Source: an uncultured Oscillibacter sp. (GTDB taxonomy: Bacteria; Bacillota; Clostridia; Oscillospirales; Oscillospiraceae). Taken from it: a stretch of 64,000 bases of DNA. A program made the translations under genes and the position numbers. Shown in pieces: positions 7,923 to 16,634 of this stretch. Position 1 is the first letter of the stretch; every line of letters starts with the position of its first letter. Under the pieces are notes generated by a model. That model was not told the origin of the DNA and did no database searches. It saw only the letters and a list, made by a program, of their open reading frames with translations. The DNA lies in NCBI GenBank assembly GCA_910588175.1, contig CAJUQQ010000003.1, positions 1 through 64,000 of the forward strand. The letters run 5' to 3'.

Positions 7923-9416
7923 TCAATCCAAAGGCTTCATCGTGGGGAACAAAATCACGTCCCGAATAGTGTCCGCCCCGGTCAGCAGCATGACACAGCG
8001 GTCAATACCGATGCCCAAGCCACCGGTGGGAGGCATGCCGTACTCCAAGGCCGTCAGAAAATCCTCGTCCATCATGCCCGCCTCATCGTCCCCTTTCGCC
8101 CGCATTTCCACCTGCTTCTGGAAGCGCTGACGCTGATCAATGGGGTCATTAAGCTCGGAGAAGGCATTGCCCATCTCACTGCGGCAGATGAACAGTTCAA
8201 ACCGCTCTGTAAGCCTGGGGTCCTTGAGGGACCGTTTCGCCAGGGGAGATACATCCACAGGATGCATCGTGATAAACGTGGGCTGAATCAGCTTCTCCTC
8301 CACCTTCTGGTCAAAGCACTCATACAGAGCGTTGCCCCAGGTCTTGTCCGACGTTTCCTGCAACTCCACACCGATGGACTTGGCGGCGGCGACCGCCTCC
8401 TCATCCGAGTGGATGGACATAAAGTCGATGCCGCAATACTGCTTCACTGCCTCGTGCATGGGCATACGAGGCCAACCAGGAGTCAGGTCGACATCCTCCC
8501 CATGCCATTGCACCTGATAGGTCCCCAGCAGCCTTTGGGCGGCGGAAGACAGCAGGTCCTCAAAAAGGTCCATCATATCGTTAAAATCAGCATAGGCCTG
8601 ATACAGCTCAATGGTGGTGAATTCCGGGTTGTGCTTCGGGTCCATGCCCTCGTTGCGGAAGATGCGACCGATCTCGTATACCCGGTCCATGCCGCCCACA
8701 ATGAGGCGCTTCAAGGGCAGCTCCGTGGCGATGCGCATATACATATCGATATCCAAGGTGTTATGGTGGGTAATAAAAGGCCGTGCGGTCGCTCCACCGG
8801 AAATAGTGTTCAACACGGGGGTTTCCACCTCAATATACCCCCGGCCGTCCATAAAGTCCCGCACATGCTTGATGAACTTCGACCGGACGAGGAAGTTTTC
8901 CTTCACATCCGGGTTCACCATCAAGTCCACATAGCGCTGGCGGTAGCGGAGCTCCTTGTCCTGGAGGCCGTGGAATTTCTCCGGCAGGGGCAGCAGGGAT
9001 TTGGAGAGCAGTGTGATATTCTTCGCCCGGACGCTCATCTCCCCCCGCTGAGTGCGGAAAACCTCGCCGTCCACACCCACGATGTCACCGATGTCAAACT
9101 TTTTAAACTTCTTATAGACCGCCTCGTCCATCTCATCCTGCCGGGCGTAGAGCTGAATGCGGCCATCCTTGTCCTGCAAATCGCAGAAGCTAACCTTCCC
9201 CATGCCCCGCTTGCTCATGAGGCGGCCCGCCACCTTCACGGGTCTGCCCTCCATGGCGTCGAAGTTCTCCTTGATCTGACGGGATGTGGCATCCCAGTCA
9301 AACCGGGTCAGCTGAAAGGGGTCCTCTCCGGCGGCCTGGAGCTCCGCCAGCTTCTCCCGGCGGACCCTGGTCTGCTCGCCAAGGTCCAGCTCGGGCTTCT
9401 TCATTTGTTCAGCCAT
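7923..9416 (-). CDS. lysS: Lysine--tRNA ligase, class II
   Basis: A 497-residue cytoplasmic enzyme charging tRNA-Lys. The anticodon-binding OB-fold is near residues 75-160. The class II catalytic core has motif 1 around FMDGRGYIEVETPVL, motif 2 around YEIGRIFRNEGMDPKHNPEF and motif 3 GLGIGIDRCVMLLTG near the C-terminus. The length matches bacterial LysRS. It lies 26 nt downstream of greA on the same strand, the common greA-lysS pairing in Firmicutes, and ends at the bidirectional terminator near 7800. Confidence 0.97.
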   Translation of the reverse strand: MAEQMKKPELDLGEQTRVRREKLAELQAAGEDPFQLTRFDWDATSRQIKENFDAMEGRPVKVAGRLMSKRGMGKVSFCDLQDKDGRIQLYARQDEMDEAVYKKFKKFDIGDIVGVDGEVFRTQRGEMSVRAKNITLLSKSLLPLPEKFHGLQDKELRYRQRYVDLMVNPDVKENFLVRSKFIKHVRDFMDGRGYIEVETPVLNTISGGATARPFITHHNTLDIDMYMRIATELPLKRLIVGGMDRVYEIGRIFRNEGMDPKHNPEFTTIELYQAYADFNDMMDLFEDLLSSAAQRLLGTYQVQWHGEDVDLTPGWPRMPMHEAVKQYCGIDFMSIHSDEEAVAAAKSIGVELQETSDKTWGNALYECFDQKVEEKLIQPTFITMHPVDVSPLAKRSLKDPRLTERFELFICRSEMGNAFSELNDPIDQRQRFQKQVEMRAKGDDEAGMMDEDFLTALEYGMPPTGGLGIGIDRCVMLLTGADTIRDVILFPTMKPLD

Positions 9417-9442
9417 GCTTTCTCTCCTTCTGTTCAGGCGTC

Positions 9443-9916
9443 TCAGCGCTCAATCTTCCGCACCTTATAGGTAATACTGCCCCTGGGCGCCTCCACGGTG
9501 ACGGTATCCCCCTCCTTGGCGCCGATGAGGGCCTTGCCGAAGGGGGACTCCTCCGAGATGATGCCGTGCATGGGGTCGGATTCCTGGGAGCCCACAATCG
9601 TATAAGGGGTGGGCAGAACTTTGCCGTCGGGACCCTCCACCGTTACCTTACAGCCGATGGCCACCACGTCCGTGTTGCTGCTCTCGTCCACAATGACGGC
9701 GTGCTGGAGGATTTCCTCCACCTCGGCAATGTGGGAGTAGAGCTTGCCCTGTTCGTTTTTCGCCTCGTCGTACTCGCTGTTTTCGCTGAGGTCGCCGAAG
9801 CCCCGGGCCACCTTGATCTGCTCCGCCACCTCGTCGGAACGGGTGGTCTTGAGGTAATTCAGCTCCTCCTGCAGCTCGTCATAACGAGCCTGACTCATCT
9901 TGTATTCTTTCGCCAT
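9443..9916 (-). CDS. greA: Transcription elongation factor GreA
   Basis: A 157-residue protein that rescues backtracked RNA polymerase by stimulating transcript cleavage. The N-terminal coiled coil carries the acidic tip GDLSENSEYDEAK that reaches the polymerase active site. The C-terminal FKBP-like domain includes DPMHGIISEESPFGKALIG and the final EAPRGSITYKVRKIER. Length and order are standard. It is followed by lysS after 26 nt, probably as one transcript. Confidence 0.97.
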   Translation of the reverse strand: MAKEYKMSQARYDELQEELNYLKTTRSDEVAEQIKVARGFGDLSENSEYDEAKNEQGKLYSHIAEVEEILQHAVIVDESSNTDVVAIGCKVTVEGPDGKVLPTPYTIVGSQESDPMHGIISEESPFGKALIGAKEGDTVTVEAPRGSITYKVRKIER

Positions 9917-10015
9917 GTCAAAGGGTTCCTTTCTTCATTATGCTTCACGTCGGGGGAAAACCTTCCCTGGGCGCAATTTTACAAGATGATATTATATAGA
10001 AGGAATTCTGGAATG

Positions 10016-10750
10016 TCAAGCCTTACCTCTCAACGCAATCTGTTCCCGCTTCACGGCTCCCGCCTCCCGGAGAACCGCCAACAGCTGCCCCCGGTTCGCG
10101 CCCTGGGGGAGTCCCTCCTCCAGCTCTGGCGGAAGGGTCAACACCGGCAATGGCTGTGTCTCGTCATAGAGCCGCAGGGTCACGGGATTTTTCATCGCCA
10201 AATCCGTTCTGGAGTCAAAGAGCACCAGGGCCTCCGCACCCTCCAGCTGGTCTTTGGAGGGCCCCAGCAGCAGCGACACGCCGTATTCCCGCCGCAGCTG
10301 GCGGCAGAGCTCTTCCCCGCCATAGGGCAGGTCCAGCAGCACATAGCGGTGCCGGAGGCACAGCTCCGTTACGGTCCGCACCGCCTCTCCCGTCAGCGAC
10401 GCCGCCGACACCGCCACCCGGGCCCCGGCCACCGGCTGGCTCTTCGCCGCCAGTCCCTCCCGGACCCAGTCCGCCGCGATTGCCCGCCGGAGGGCCAGGG
10501 TGCTTACGGCACGGAGTCCCAACTTCTCCAGCTGCTCCCAGCAGGGGAAATCCTCCGGCAGCACCACCTGCGTCACACCCCGCTTCCGCAGTTTCTTCCC
10601 CGCCGCCAGCACCCGGCGGGAAAGAATCGCTCCATGCGGGCTTTTTACAATCTCCGCCTGTAAAAACCGCATCCGCAGGATGCGCTGTTCCTCCAGTCGA
10701 ACGCTTTTTTTCCCCTTCTGGGGCTCTGCCCACGTCAAATAACCTACCAT
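10016..10750 (-). CDS. Hypothetical protein downstream of ftsEX-M23
   Basis: A 244-residue protein that I do not recognise. The N-terminus (MVGYLTWAEPQKGKKS) is hydrophilic and there is no signal peptide or clear membrane helix. The middle is leucine- and arginine-rich with an alternating alpha/beta look (VTQVVLPEDFP; ARVAVSAASLTGEAV; YVLLDLPYGGEELCRQL; VSLLLGPSKDQLEGAEALVLFD), resembling a Rossmann-like repeat. The start at 10750 follows GGGAGG, which lies within the right arm of the terminator hairpin upstream. A longer reading to 10936 would run through that terminator and is rejected. Confidence 0.65.
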   Translation of the reverse strand: MVGYLTWAEPQKGKKSVRLEEQRILRMRFLQAEIVKSPHGAILSRRVLAAGKKLRKRGVTQVVLPEDFPCWEQLEKLGLRAVSTLALRRAIAADWVREGLAAKSQPVAGARVAVSAASLTGEAVRTVTELCLRHRYVLLDLPYGGEELCRQLRREYGVSLLLGPSKDQLEGAEALVLFDSRTDLAMKNPVTLRLYDETQPLPVLTLPPELEEGLPQGANRGQLLAVLREAGAVKREQIALRGKA

Positions 10751-10758
10751 AAAAACTA

Positions 10759-10787
10759 CCTCCCGCCCCATGATATGGGGCGGGAGG
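10759..10787 (-). terminator. Terminator overlapping the next gene's ribosome binding site
   Basis: A perfect 13-bp stem (CCTCCCGCCCCAT at 10759-10771 against ATGGGGCGGGAGG at 10775-10787) with a 3-nt loop is followed on the minus strand by TAGTTTTTATG. It would end the ftsE-ftsX-M23 transcript. Its distal arm contains the GGGAGG of the gene starting at 10750, and its T-run abuts that ATG. Confidence 0.8.
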
Positions 10788-10805
10788 CCGGAATATGTAT
10801 CGGAA

Positions 10806-12044
10806 TCAAGCGTCCTTTGCAAATGTGGCCCCGGTGAGGTAGCCTTTGGCGATGGGATTGATAATCGTATTGTTTTCTTTGATCTCGAAATGGAGGTGAG
10901 GGCCGGTGGAATTTCCCGTGGAGCCTGTAATTCCAAGCACGTCGCCCTGCTTTACCTGCTGGCCCACGCTGACCTTCCGGCTGCTCATATGGCCGTAAAG
11001 GGTGGTGTTGCCCGCGCCGTGGTAAACAACCACATAATGCCCGTAGGACTTGGAGTACTCGGAAATGATAACCTGTCCCGCCTTGGCGGCGTAGATGCTG
11101 CTGTTGTAGCCTACCCGGCCGATGTCGGTTCCCTTGTGGTTCGTGGAGCCGATGCCGCCGGGAGAGGCCCGGCCGCCTACGGTAGAGGTAACATAGCGGC
11201 TATTTACCGGCCAGATATACCCGCCGGGATTGGAGGTGGGGCCGGACTGGCCCGCCGCGGCCCGCCGGGCCGCTTCCTCCTCCTCCATCTTCTTAATCAA
11301 GGCCTTGATCCGGGCCTGGACCTGCTCCTCCTCTTCGGAGAGGTCGTCCAGGGCGTTTTCCTGCTCCTGCTGCTGCTGGCGGAGCTTTGTCACCAGGGCG
11401 TTGGCCGCGTCCCGCTGGGAATCCAGGTCCCGCTTCTTGGCCTCCAGCTCCGCCTTGGCCTCCTCGGAGGCGGTTTTCTGCCCCTCCAGCTCCGCTTTTT
11501 TTTCGGCGGTAAGGGCTTGCAGGATTTTCAAATCGTCAATGACCCGCTGGTCATACTCCATGATCTCGTTCACCACGTCCAGGCGGCCCAGGAGATCCGA
11601 AAAGCTGTTGGCCCGGAACAACACGGACCAGTACTCCACCTTCCCCTGCTCCTCCATAGCCCGGACCCGCTTGCAGAAAAGCTCATACTGGGCCGCTTCC
11701 CTGGCCTCCGCGTCCGCCAGCTCCGCCGCCGTCTGGGCAATCAGATCCTCATAGGTGGCAATTTCCTCTTCCTTGTTGCCGATCTCCTGCTCTGTTACGC
11801 CGATCTGGCCGTCCAGGAGGCGCTTGCGCTCCATGGTAGTGCTGATATCGGAGGACAGCTTGTCAATCTGGGCCTGGATATCCTTTTTCTCTTGAGCCAG
11901 GCCCTTGGCGTCGCTTTTCAGCGCATCAATGTCCGCCTGGGTCACCGCCGAAGCGGCGGGAGCCAGGTCCGCCAGAAACAAACACAGCGCCAGGGCCAGA
12001 AGCGACAAGGACCGGAGGAGAAACCATCTGCAATTTCGTTTCAT
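10806..12044 (-). CDS. M23 family metallopeptidase with coiled coil (EnvC-like)
   Basis: A 412-residue secreted murein hydrolase. A signal peptide covers residues 1-33 (cleavage after PAASA). A long charged coiled coil follows to about 265, then a Pro/Gly linker and a C-terminal LytM/M23 domain. Zinc ligands are visible in NHKGTDIG (His, Asp) and GPHLHFEI (H-x-H). It begins 10 nt after ftsX. FtsEX with a coiled-coil hydrolase is the known arrangement for ATP-driven activation of peptidoglycan splitting (EnvC in Escherichia coli, PcsB and CwlO in Firmicutes), so this is the likely FtsEX effector. Unlike EnvC, the zinc site looks intact, suggesting it cuts directly. Confidence 0.93.
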   Translation of the reverse strand: MKRNCRWFLLRSLSLLALALCLFLADLAPAASAVTQADIDALKSDAKGLAQEKKDIQAQIDKLSSDISTTMERKRLLDGQIGVTEQEIGNKEEEIATYEDLIAQTAAELADAEAREAAQYELFCKRVRAMEEQGKVEYWSVLFRANSFSDLLGRLDVVNEIMEYDQRVIDDLKILQALTAEKKAELEGQKTASEEAKAELEAKKRDLDSQRDAANALVTKLRQQQQEQENALDDLSEEEEQVQARIKALIKKMEEEEAARRAAAGQSGPTSNPGGYIWPVNSRYVTSTVGGRASPGGIGSTNHKGTDIGRVGYNSSIYAAKAGQVIISEYSKSYGHYVVVYHGAGNTTLYGHMSSRKVSVGQQVKQGDVLGITGSTGNSTGPHLHFEIKENNTIINPIAKGYLTGATFAKDA

Positions 12045-12054
12045 GCCGCCCTCC

Positions 12055-12936
12055 TCAGACCTGTAAGTACTTCCGAATGGCGGAAAGGCTGCCCCCCACG
12101 CCGATGAAGATGCCCGCCCCCGCGAAGGAGCCCGCCACAGGGCCCCAGAGCTCCTTGAAGGGGATTACCTCGATGAGCTGCATAGCGTCGCTGGTGCTGA
12201 CTCCCTGGGCCACGGCCTCATAGAGGCCCCACTCCATCAAGAAAGCCACGGAGGCCCCCAGGAAGCCCATGAGGAAGCCCTCGTAGACGAAGGGCCAGCG
12301 AATAAAGCCGTTGGTAGCCCCCACCATCCGCATGATGGCGATTTCCTCCCGCCGGTCGAAGGTGGTGAGGCGGATGGTGTTGGAGATGATGAACACGGAC
12401 ACCAGAAACAAAATGGCAATCAAAGCCACACAGACCACGGTGGCCACGTTCCGCAGGGTGATGAAGCCCCCGGCCACCTCCTCTGCGGCGTTGACATCGG
12501 CGATGCCGTCCACCGCCTTGACTGCCGCCTTGGTTTGGGAAATACGCTCCAAGTCCACGATTTTCAAGGAGAACCGGTCCCGCAGAATCTCCGGGTCCAG
12601 ATCCCGGAACATCTCCTCTTCGGGGTAATCCTCCAGGAATTTCTCCATAGCCTGCTGACGGCTGATGAAGGTGACGGAGGCCACGTTGGGGATGGCCTCC
12701 AGCTTCTTCTGAAGAATCGCGGTATCTGCGAAATCCTCCTCCACAAAGGCCAGCATCTCGTTCTCCCGCTCCAGGTCTTTCAAAAGCCCGTTGGCGTTCA
12801 CCGCTACCAGGGTGAAGGTACCCATAATGAGCAGACACGCTACGGTAATGCCGATGGCGGCAAAGCTCATGAAGCCGTGGCTGAACATGTTGGAAAAACC
12901 TTCATGGACAAAGTATCCGAAATTGTGTTTACCCAT
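12055..12936 (-). CDS. ftsX: Cell division protein FtsX (permease-like)
   Basis: A 293-residue membrane protein with the FtsX plan: a cytoplasmic N-terminus, TM1 near 22-45 (FAAIGITVACLLIMGTFTLV), an extracellular domain to about 165, then three C-terminal membrane helices. It couples FtsE ATPase cycles to the extracellular hydrolase. I chose the ATG at 12936, 9 nt after GGGAGG; this start overlaps the end of ftsE by 8 nt, consistent with translational coupling. The longer in-frame extension to 13014 lies within ftsE. Confidence 0.95.
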   Translation of the reverse strand: MGKHNFGYFVHEGFSNMFSHGFMSFAAIGITVACLLIMGTFTLVAVNANGLLKDLERENEMLAFVEEDFADTAILQKKLEAIPNVASVTFISRQQAMEKFLEDYPEEEMFRDLDPEILRDRFSLKIVDLERISQTKAAVKAVDGIADVNAAEEVAGGFITLRNVATVVCVALIAILFLVSVFIISNTIRLTTFDRREEIAIMRMVGATNGFIRWPFVYEGFLMGFLGASVAFLMEWGLYEAVAQGVSTSDAMQLIEVIPFKELWGPVAGSFAGAGIFIGVGGSLSAIRKYLQV

Positions 12937-13642
12937 GAATGTGTCCTCCCACATAGCCGCCGACGCTGTCATTGACCACCCGGCCGGAATCAATGGTGAC
13001 CACCCGCTTTCCAAAGTGATCCACCAGGTCCTTTTCGTGGGTTACCACCACCATGGTGGTGCCCAGCTCGTTGATTTTCACCAGCAGGTCCATCAGCTCC
13101 AAAGAGCGCTCCGGGTCCAGGTTGCCGGTGGGCTCGTCGGCAATGATGGTGGCCGGGTTGTTCACCAGGGCCCGGGCGATGGCCACCCGCTGCTGCTCTC
13201 CGCCGGAGAGCTCGTCCGGATAGCTGTAGGCCTTCTTCTCCAGGCCCACCAGCTCCAGCACATAGGGAATGCGCTTCCGGCTCTCCTTGGCGGAGGCTCC
13301 CACGGCCCGCATGACAAAGGCCAGGTTGTCGTAAACCGTCTTTTTGTCGATGAGGCGGAAGTCCTGGAAAATCACCCCCAGGGTCCGGCGCATCAGGGGT
13401 ATCTGCCGCTCGGAGATGTTCCGGGTGGAAAAGCCGTTGACCCGGACCCGGCCGGCGTTGGGCTCCACCTCGCCGGTGAGGAGCTTGATGATGGTGGACT
13501 TGCCGGAACCGGAAGGGCCCACCAGGAAGACAAACTCACCGGGATCAATCCGCAGGGAGATTCCCCGAATGGCCTTGGTCCCGTTGTCATATTCCATTTC
13601 CACGTCCTTCAATTCAATGAGGGCGCTTTCTGATTCTAACAT
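12929..13642 (-). CDS. ftsE: Cell division ATP-binding protein FtsE
   Basis: A 237-residue ABC ATPase. The Walker A is GPSGSGKST near 40, the signature is LSGGEQQRVAIARAL, and the Walker B is IIADEPTGNLD, followed by the H-loop histidine in VVVTHEKD. It partners with FtsX in the membrane to regulate septal peptidoglycan hydrolysis. The start at 13642 follows GGAGGTG. It is the first gene of the ftsE-ftsX-M23 operon. Confidence 0.96.
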   Translation of the reverse strand: MLESESALIELKDVEMEYDNGTKAIRGISLRIDPGEFVFLVGPSGSGKSTIIKLLTGEVEPNAGRVRVNGFSTRNISERQIPLMRRTLGVIFQDFRLIDKKTVYDNLAFVMRAVGASAKESRKRIPYVLELVGLEKKAYSYPDELSGGEQQRVAIARALVNNPATIIADEPTGNLDPERSLELMDLLVKINELGTTMVVVTHEKDLVDHFGKRVVTIDSGRVVNDSVGGYVGGHIHG

Positions 13643-13847
13643 AGGGGCACCTCCAATTGGCGTCGAAAACTGGGAGCGGCGGGGGCAGTCGACAGAATTC
13701 GGATATGATTGTAGCATAAACCACGGGCCCCGTCAATGCGGAGCGCCGCCAAACTATTGTGGTAGTTTTCGTGCAACCTTTCTCAAGAGCGCTTGGAAAT
13801 GGGCAGGAAACTTCTGATGAGCATTCCCATCCAAATCGAAATATGTC

Positions 13848-14435
13848 TTATTTGCAGAATGCTATATACCCGGCTTCCGTCGGATGATCTACAATTAGAG
13901 CGCTCTTTTCCTTCACCACATGAACCGCAATCACTAAATCAGCTCCCGCAGATATAAAGTTCACCGCCATCGTCAGCAAAGACACCGTACCCGGATATAG
14001 AAAGACAAAAAGCACACTGCCAAAGCCCAATACCACAAACGGCGCTAAAACCCCGGTTAAATAGGCGTTCTTCTCTAATGCCGCCTTACAAGCGCAGCTT
14101 GGCATCATTGCGCTAATATTAAAGCGAATCACATTCCACCCTTTACCGCTTGCGGCCGCCCAGCCTATCCCATGCAATAATTCATGCGCCACAACTGAAA
14201 TTGCAGTAATCGCCAGAAACAGCATATAAAATGGGAGGCCGCTTACCTCCAATAAATATGCCCTTTCAATTAGAAAATAGCGATACAACAGGCCAAAAAC
14301 GATAACAAATGGAAGGGCATAAAGAACACCCGAAATCATCGCCCTTCCGGGAGCAATCGTAACATCCTTTTCCGTATATCCTTTTTCACATAATTGTGCT
14401 TTCAGCTTATCAAAATTTTCGCTGTGATTATCCAC
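13848..14435 (-). CDS. DUF3267 family membrane protein (putative zinc peptidase)
   Basis: A 195-residue membrane protein. The HELLHGIGW motif near residue 85 is the H-E-x-x-H zinc site of the DUF3267 family, which is related to site-2 proteases. About four to five hydrophobic segments surround it. The N-terminus is soluble (residues 1-30), followed by VLYALPFVIVFGLLYRYFLI. No substrate is known. The gene is much AT-richer than ftsE and the CdaR-like gene on either side, suggesting recent acquisition. The start at 14435 is the first ATG of the frame, with no strong GGAGG that I can point to. Confidence 0.82.
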   Translation of the reverse strand: MDNHSENFDKLKAQLCEKGYTEKDVTIAPGRAMISGVLYALPFVIVFGLLYRYFLIERAYLLEVSGLPFYMLFLAITAISVVAHELLHGIGWAAASGKGWNVIRFNISAMMPSCACKAALEKNAYLTGVLAPFVVLGFGSVLFVFLYPGTVSLLTMAVNFISAGADLVIAVHVVKEKSALIVDHPTEAGYIAFCK

Positions 14436-14525
14436 CAGAATCTTCCCCCAAACATGAGCTTGTCTATTTGATGACAGCCACGGCCTTTCCTCGAATCAGC
14501 AGGTCCCCCCGACGGTGCGTGAGAA

Positions 14526-14549
14526 AGCGGCGGACAAAGGTCCGCCGCT
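14526..14549 (-). terminator. GC-rich terminator-like hairpin
   Basis: AGCGGCGGAC and GTCCGCCGCT pair around AAAG just after the CdaR-like gene on the minus strand. Only three Ts follow, so it may be weak or act as a stabilising 3' hairpin. Confidence 0.5.
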
Positions 14550-14554
14550 CCGGT

Positions 14555-15646
14555 TCAGGAATCAATCCCCCGGGAGGTCAGGTATTTCTTGACCATCAGC
14601 GCCACCTTGAAGGTAATGGCGTCGTCAAATTCCCGCAGGTCCAGGCCGGTCAGCTTCTTGATTTTCTCCAACCGGTATACCAGGGTGTTGCGGTGGACGA
14701 AGAGCTTTCGGGCGGTCTCAGAGACGTTCAGGTTATTCTCAAAAAAGCGATGAATGGTGAAAAGGGTTTCCTTGTCCAGGGCGTCGATGGGGTTCTTTTT
14801 GAAGACCTCCTGGAGGAACATCTCGCACAAGGTGGTGGGCAGCTGGTAAATCAGGCGGCCGATGCCCAGATTCTCATAGTTAATCACATATTTTTCCGTA
14901 TCAAAGACCTTGCCCACGTCAATGGAAATCTGGGCCTCTTTGTAGGACTTTGCCAGATCCCGCAGATGGGTGGCGATGGTACCGATACCCACAACCACGG
15001 TGCTCTCCGTACCGGATCGGAGGCTCTCCTCAATGGAGGCGGCGATCTTGTTCAGCTCCCGGAAGCCCGCTCCCTCGGGCATCTGCCGGACCAGCACCAC
15101 GTCCCCGTCGCCGATGTTCAGCACAAAGTCGTTCTGCCGGTCGGGGAACATGGCCTGTACCACGTCGGTGGGAACGGACTCTCCCTTTTTCAGCGCCCGG
15201 ACCACAAAGACCCCCCGGGCCACATCGGCGGTAACCCGCAGTTCCTTGGCCCGCATATAAATATCGCCCAGCATGATATTATCCGAGATGATATCCTTGA
15301 TAAAGGACCCCCGGTCATGCTTCTCCTCGTAATAGGCCTTGGCGGCGTTCAGCGCCACCGTGGCAACGGAGCACACCGCCTTGCTGACATCGTTCTCCCC
15401 GAAGGCAAAGGCCGCGTAGTCAAACTGGTTTCCCCAGCCGTTCAGCGCCTTGAAGGTCTTCCCATCGGAAGAAATTAACGCGGCGCCGGCATTGTTTACC
15501 AGCGGAACATACTCCGTCCACCGCTGGCCGATCAGGGAAAGCTCACTACAGGCGATTACCACGCCTTCCCCATCTAAGACGCCGATGGTGCGGTCCGTGT
15601 TTTCCTTCAACTGCAATACTACATTTTGATAAATTCTTCCAGACAT
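14555..15646 (-). CDS. CdaR/PucR-type transcriptional regulator
   Basis: A 363-residue regulator. The N-terminus (IYQNVVLQLKENTDRTIGVLDGEGVVIACS) matches the sugar-diacid-recognition domain. A GGDEF-like middle follows (around VVVGIGTIATHLRDLAKSYKEAQ), then the C-terminal PucR helix-turn-helix (ENNLNVSETARKLFVHRNTLVYRLEKI). Such proteins activate genes for sugar acids or related nutrients. No sugar-acid genes are adjacent, so the target is unknown. The start at 15646 follows GAGGAGGA; upstream in-frame codons are not preceded by a site. Confidence 0.88.
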   Translation of the reverse strand: MSGRIYQNVVLQLKENTDRTIGVLDGEGVVIACSELSLIGQRWTEYVPLVNNAGAALISSDGKTFKALNGWGNQFDYAAFAFGENDVSKAVCSVATVALNAAKAYYEEKHDRGSFIKDIISDNIMLGDIYMRAKELRVTADVARGVFVVRALKKGESVPTDVVQAMFPDRQNDFVLNIGDGDVVLVRQMPEGAGFRELNKIAASIEESLRSGTESTVVVGIGTIATHLRDLAKSYKEAQISIDVGKVFDTEKYVINYENLGIGRLIYQLPTTLCEMFLQEVFKKNPIDALDKETLFTIHRFFENNLNVSETARKLFVHRNTLVYRLEKIKKLTGLDLREFDDAITFKVALMVKKYLTSRGIDS

Positions 15647-15802
15647 GGCCGTCCTCCTCACCTAAAATACCGGGGAAGTAATGATACCATCTTAAAAACA
15701 ACTCTATTATATCGTCAACTTCACCAAATTGCAAGAAGTTTTTTCTTTTTTCAACAAAAAACTCGTTCCCTTTTTGGTAAGTATTCGGGTTTTTTCTCGA
15801 AA

Positions 15803-16525
15803 CTATACAAGGGCACGAAGCCCCGCGATCTCCTCCTCGGTCAAAAAGCGAAAGGCCCCCCTCGCAAGTCCGCGATCCAGGGGCAGCGTCCCCATCTGTA
15901 CGCGCTCCAGATACAGCACCGGCTTCCCCCTGGCCGCCAGCATCCGCTTCACCTGATGGAATTTCCCCTCCCGCAGAGTGACGCGCGCTTCGCTCTCCTT
16001 GTCGGCCAAGAGTATCTCCAGCCTGGCGGGCTGACATTGAAGTCCATCCGGCAGGGACATCCCAGAGGCAAAGGCCTGGCAGTCCTCTTCCGTCAGCCGG
16101 CCCTTGGTGCGGGTATAGTATACTTTGTCCACATGGCGCTTAGGCGACAGCAGGGCATGCGCCAAACCGCCCTCATCGGTCAGCAGCAGCAAGCCCTCAG
16201 TATCCTTGTCCAAACGGCCAACTGGAAAAAGCTTCTGTTTTTGCAGCTCCCGGGGCAGCAGGTCCAGCACCGTTTTCCCCCGCCCGTCCTCAGTGGCGGA
16301 AAGATAGCCCCCGGGTTTATTCATCATAATCCAGGTAACACGGCGGTAGGACAGTACCTCGCCATTTACCGATATCTCCACCGCCTCCGGAGCAAACTTC
16401 TTCTCAACGGAGCAAACGGCGGCGCCGTTCACCGTCACCAGCCCCCGGCGGGCCAGCTCTTTTGCCTCCCTGCGGGACCACTTCCCTGTTGAGGCAATGA
16501 TTTTGTCTAAGCGCTGCTGTTCCAT
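15803..16525 (-). CDS. rRNA small-subunit-type pseudouridine synthase (RsuA family)
   Basis: A 240-residue enzyme. An N-terminal S4 RNA-binding domain (QRLDKIIASTGKWSRREAKE, about 1-55) precedes the RsuA catalytic core with GRLDKDTEGLLLLT, whose Asp is the catalytic nucleophile. It converts a specific rRNA uridine to pseudouridine. Exact site specificity (RsuA-like 16S or RluB/E/F-like 23S) cannot be read from the sequence alone. The start at 16525 follows GGAGG; the small upstream extension to 16552 is rejected. It is divergent from the DUF4830 gene. Confidence 0.93.
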   Translation of the reverse strand: MEQQRLDKIIASTGKWSRREAKELARRGLVTVNGAAVCSVEKKFAPEAVEISVNGEVLSYRRVTWIMMNKPGGYLSATEDGRGKTVLDLLPRELQKQKLFPVGRLDKDTEGLLLLTDEGGLAHALLSPKRHVDKVYYTRTKGRLTEEDCQAFASGMSLPDGLQCQPARLEILLADKESEARVTLREGKFHQVKRMLAARGKPVLYLERVQMGTLPLDRGLARGAFRFLTEEEIAGLRALV

Positions 16526-16634
16526 GGCGGTCCGCCTCCTTTCCCGCCTCAATCTTTGGGGCGGTACGATTGCTTGTTTGATTGTAGCATATTTTTATGG
16601 AAAAATGAATAAGGAACTGTCAGGAGGGATTGGT

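Noticed and set aside
10150..10752. Pro/Ala-rich open frame opposite the hypothetical gene at 10016-10750
   Set aside because: Its proline-rich content is the mirror of a GC-rich gene. The minus-strand frame has a good start and context.
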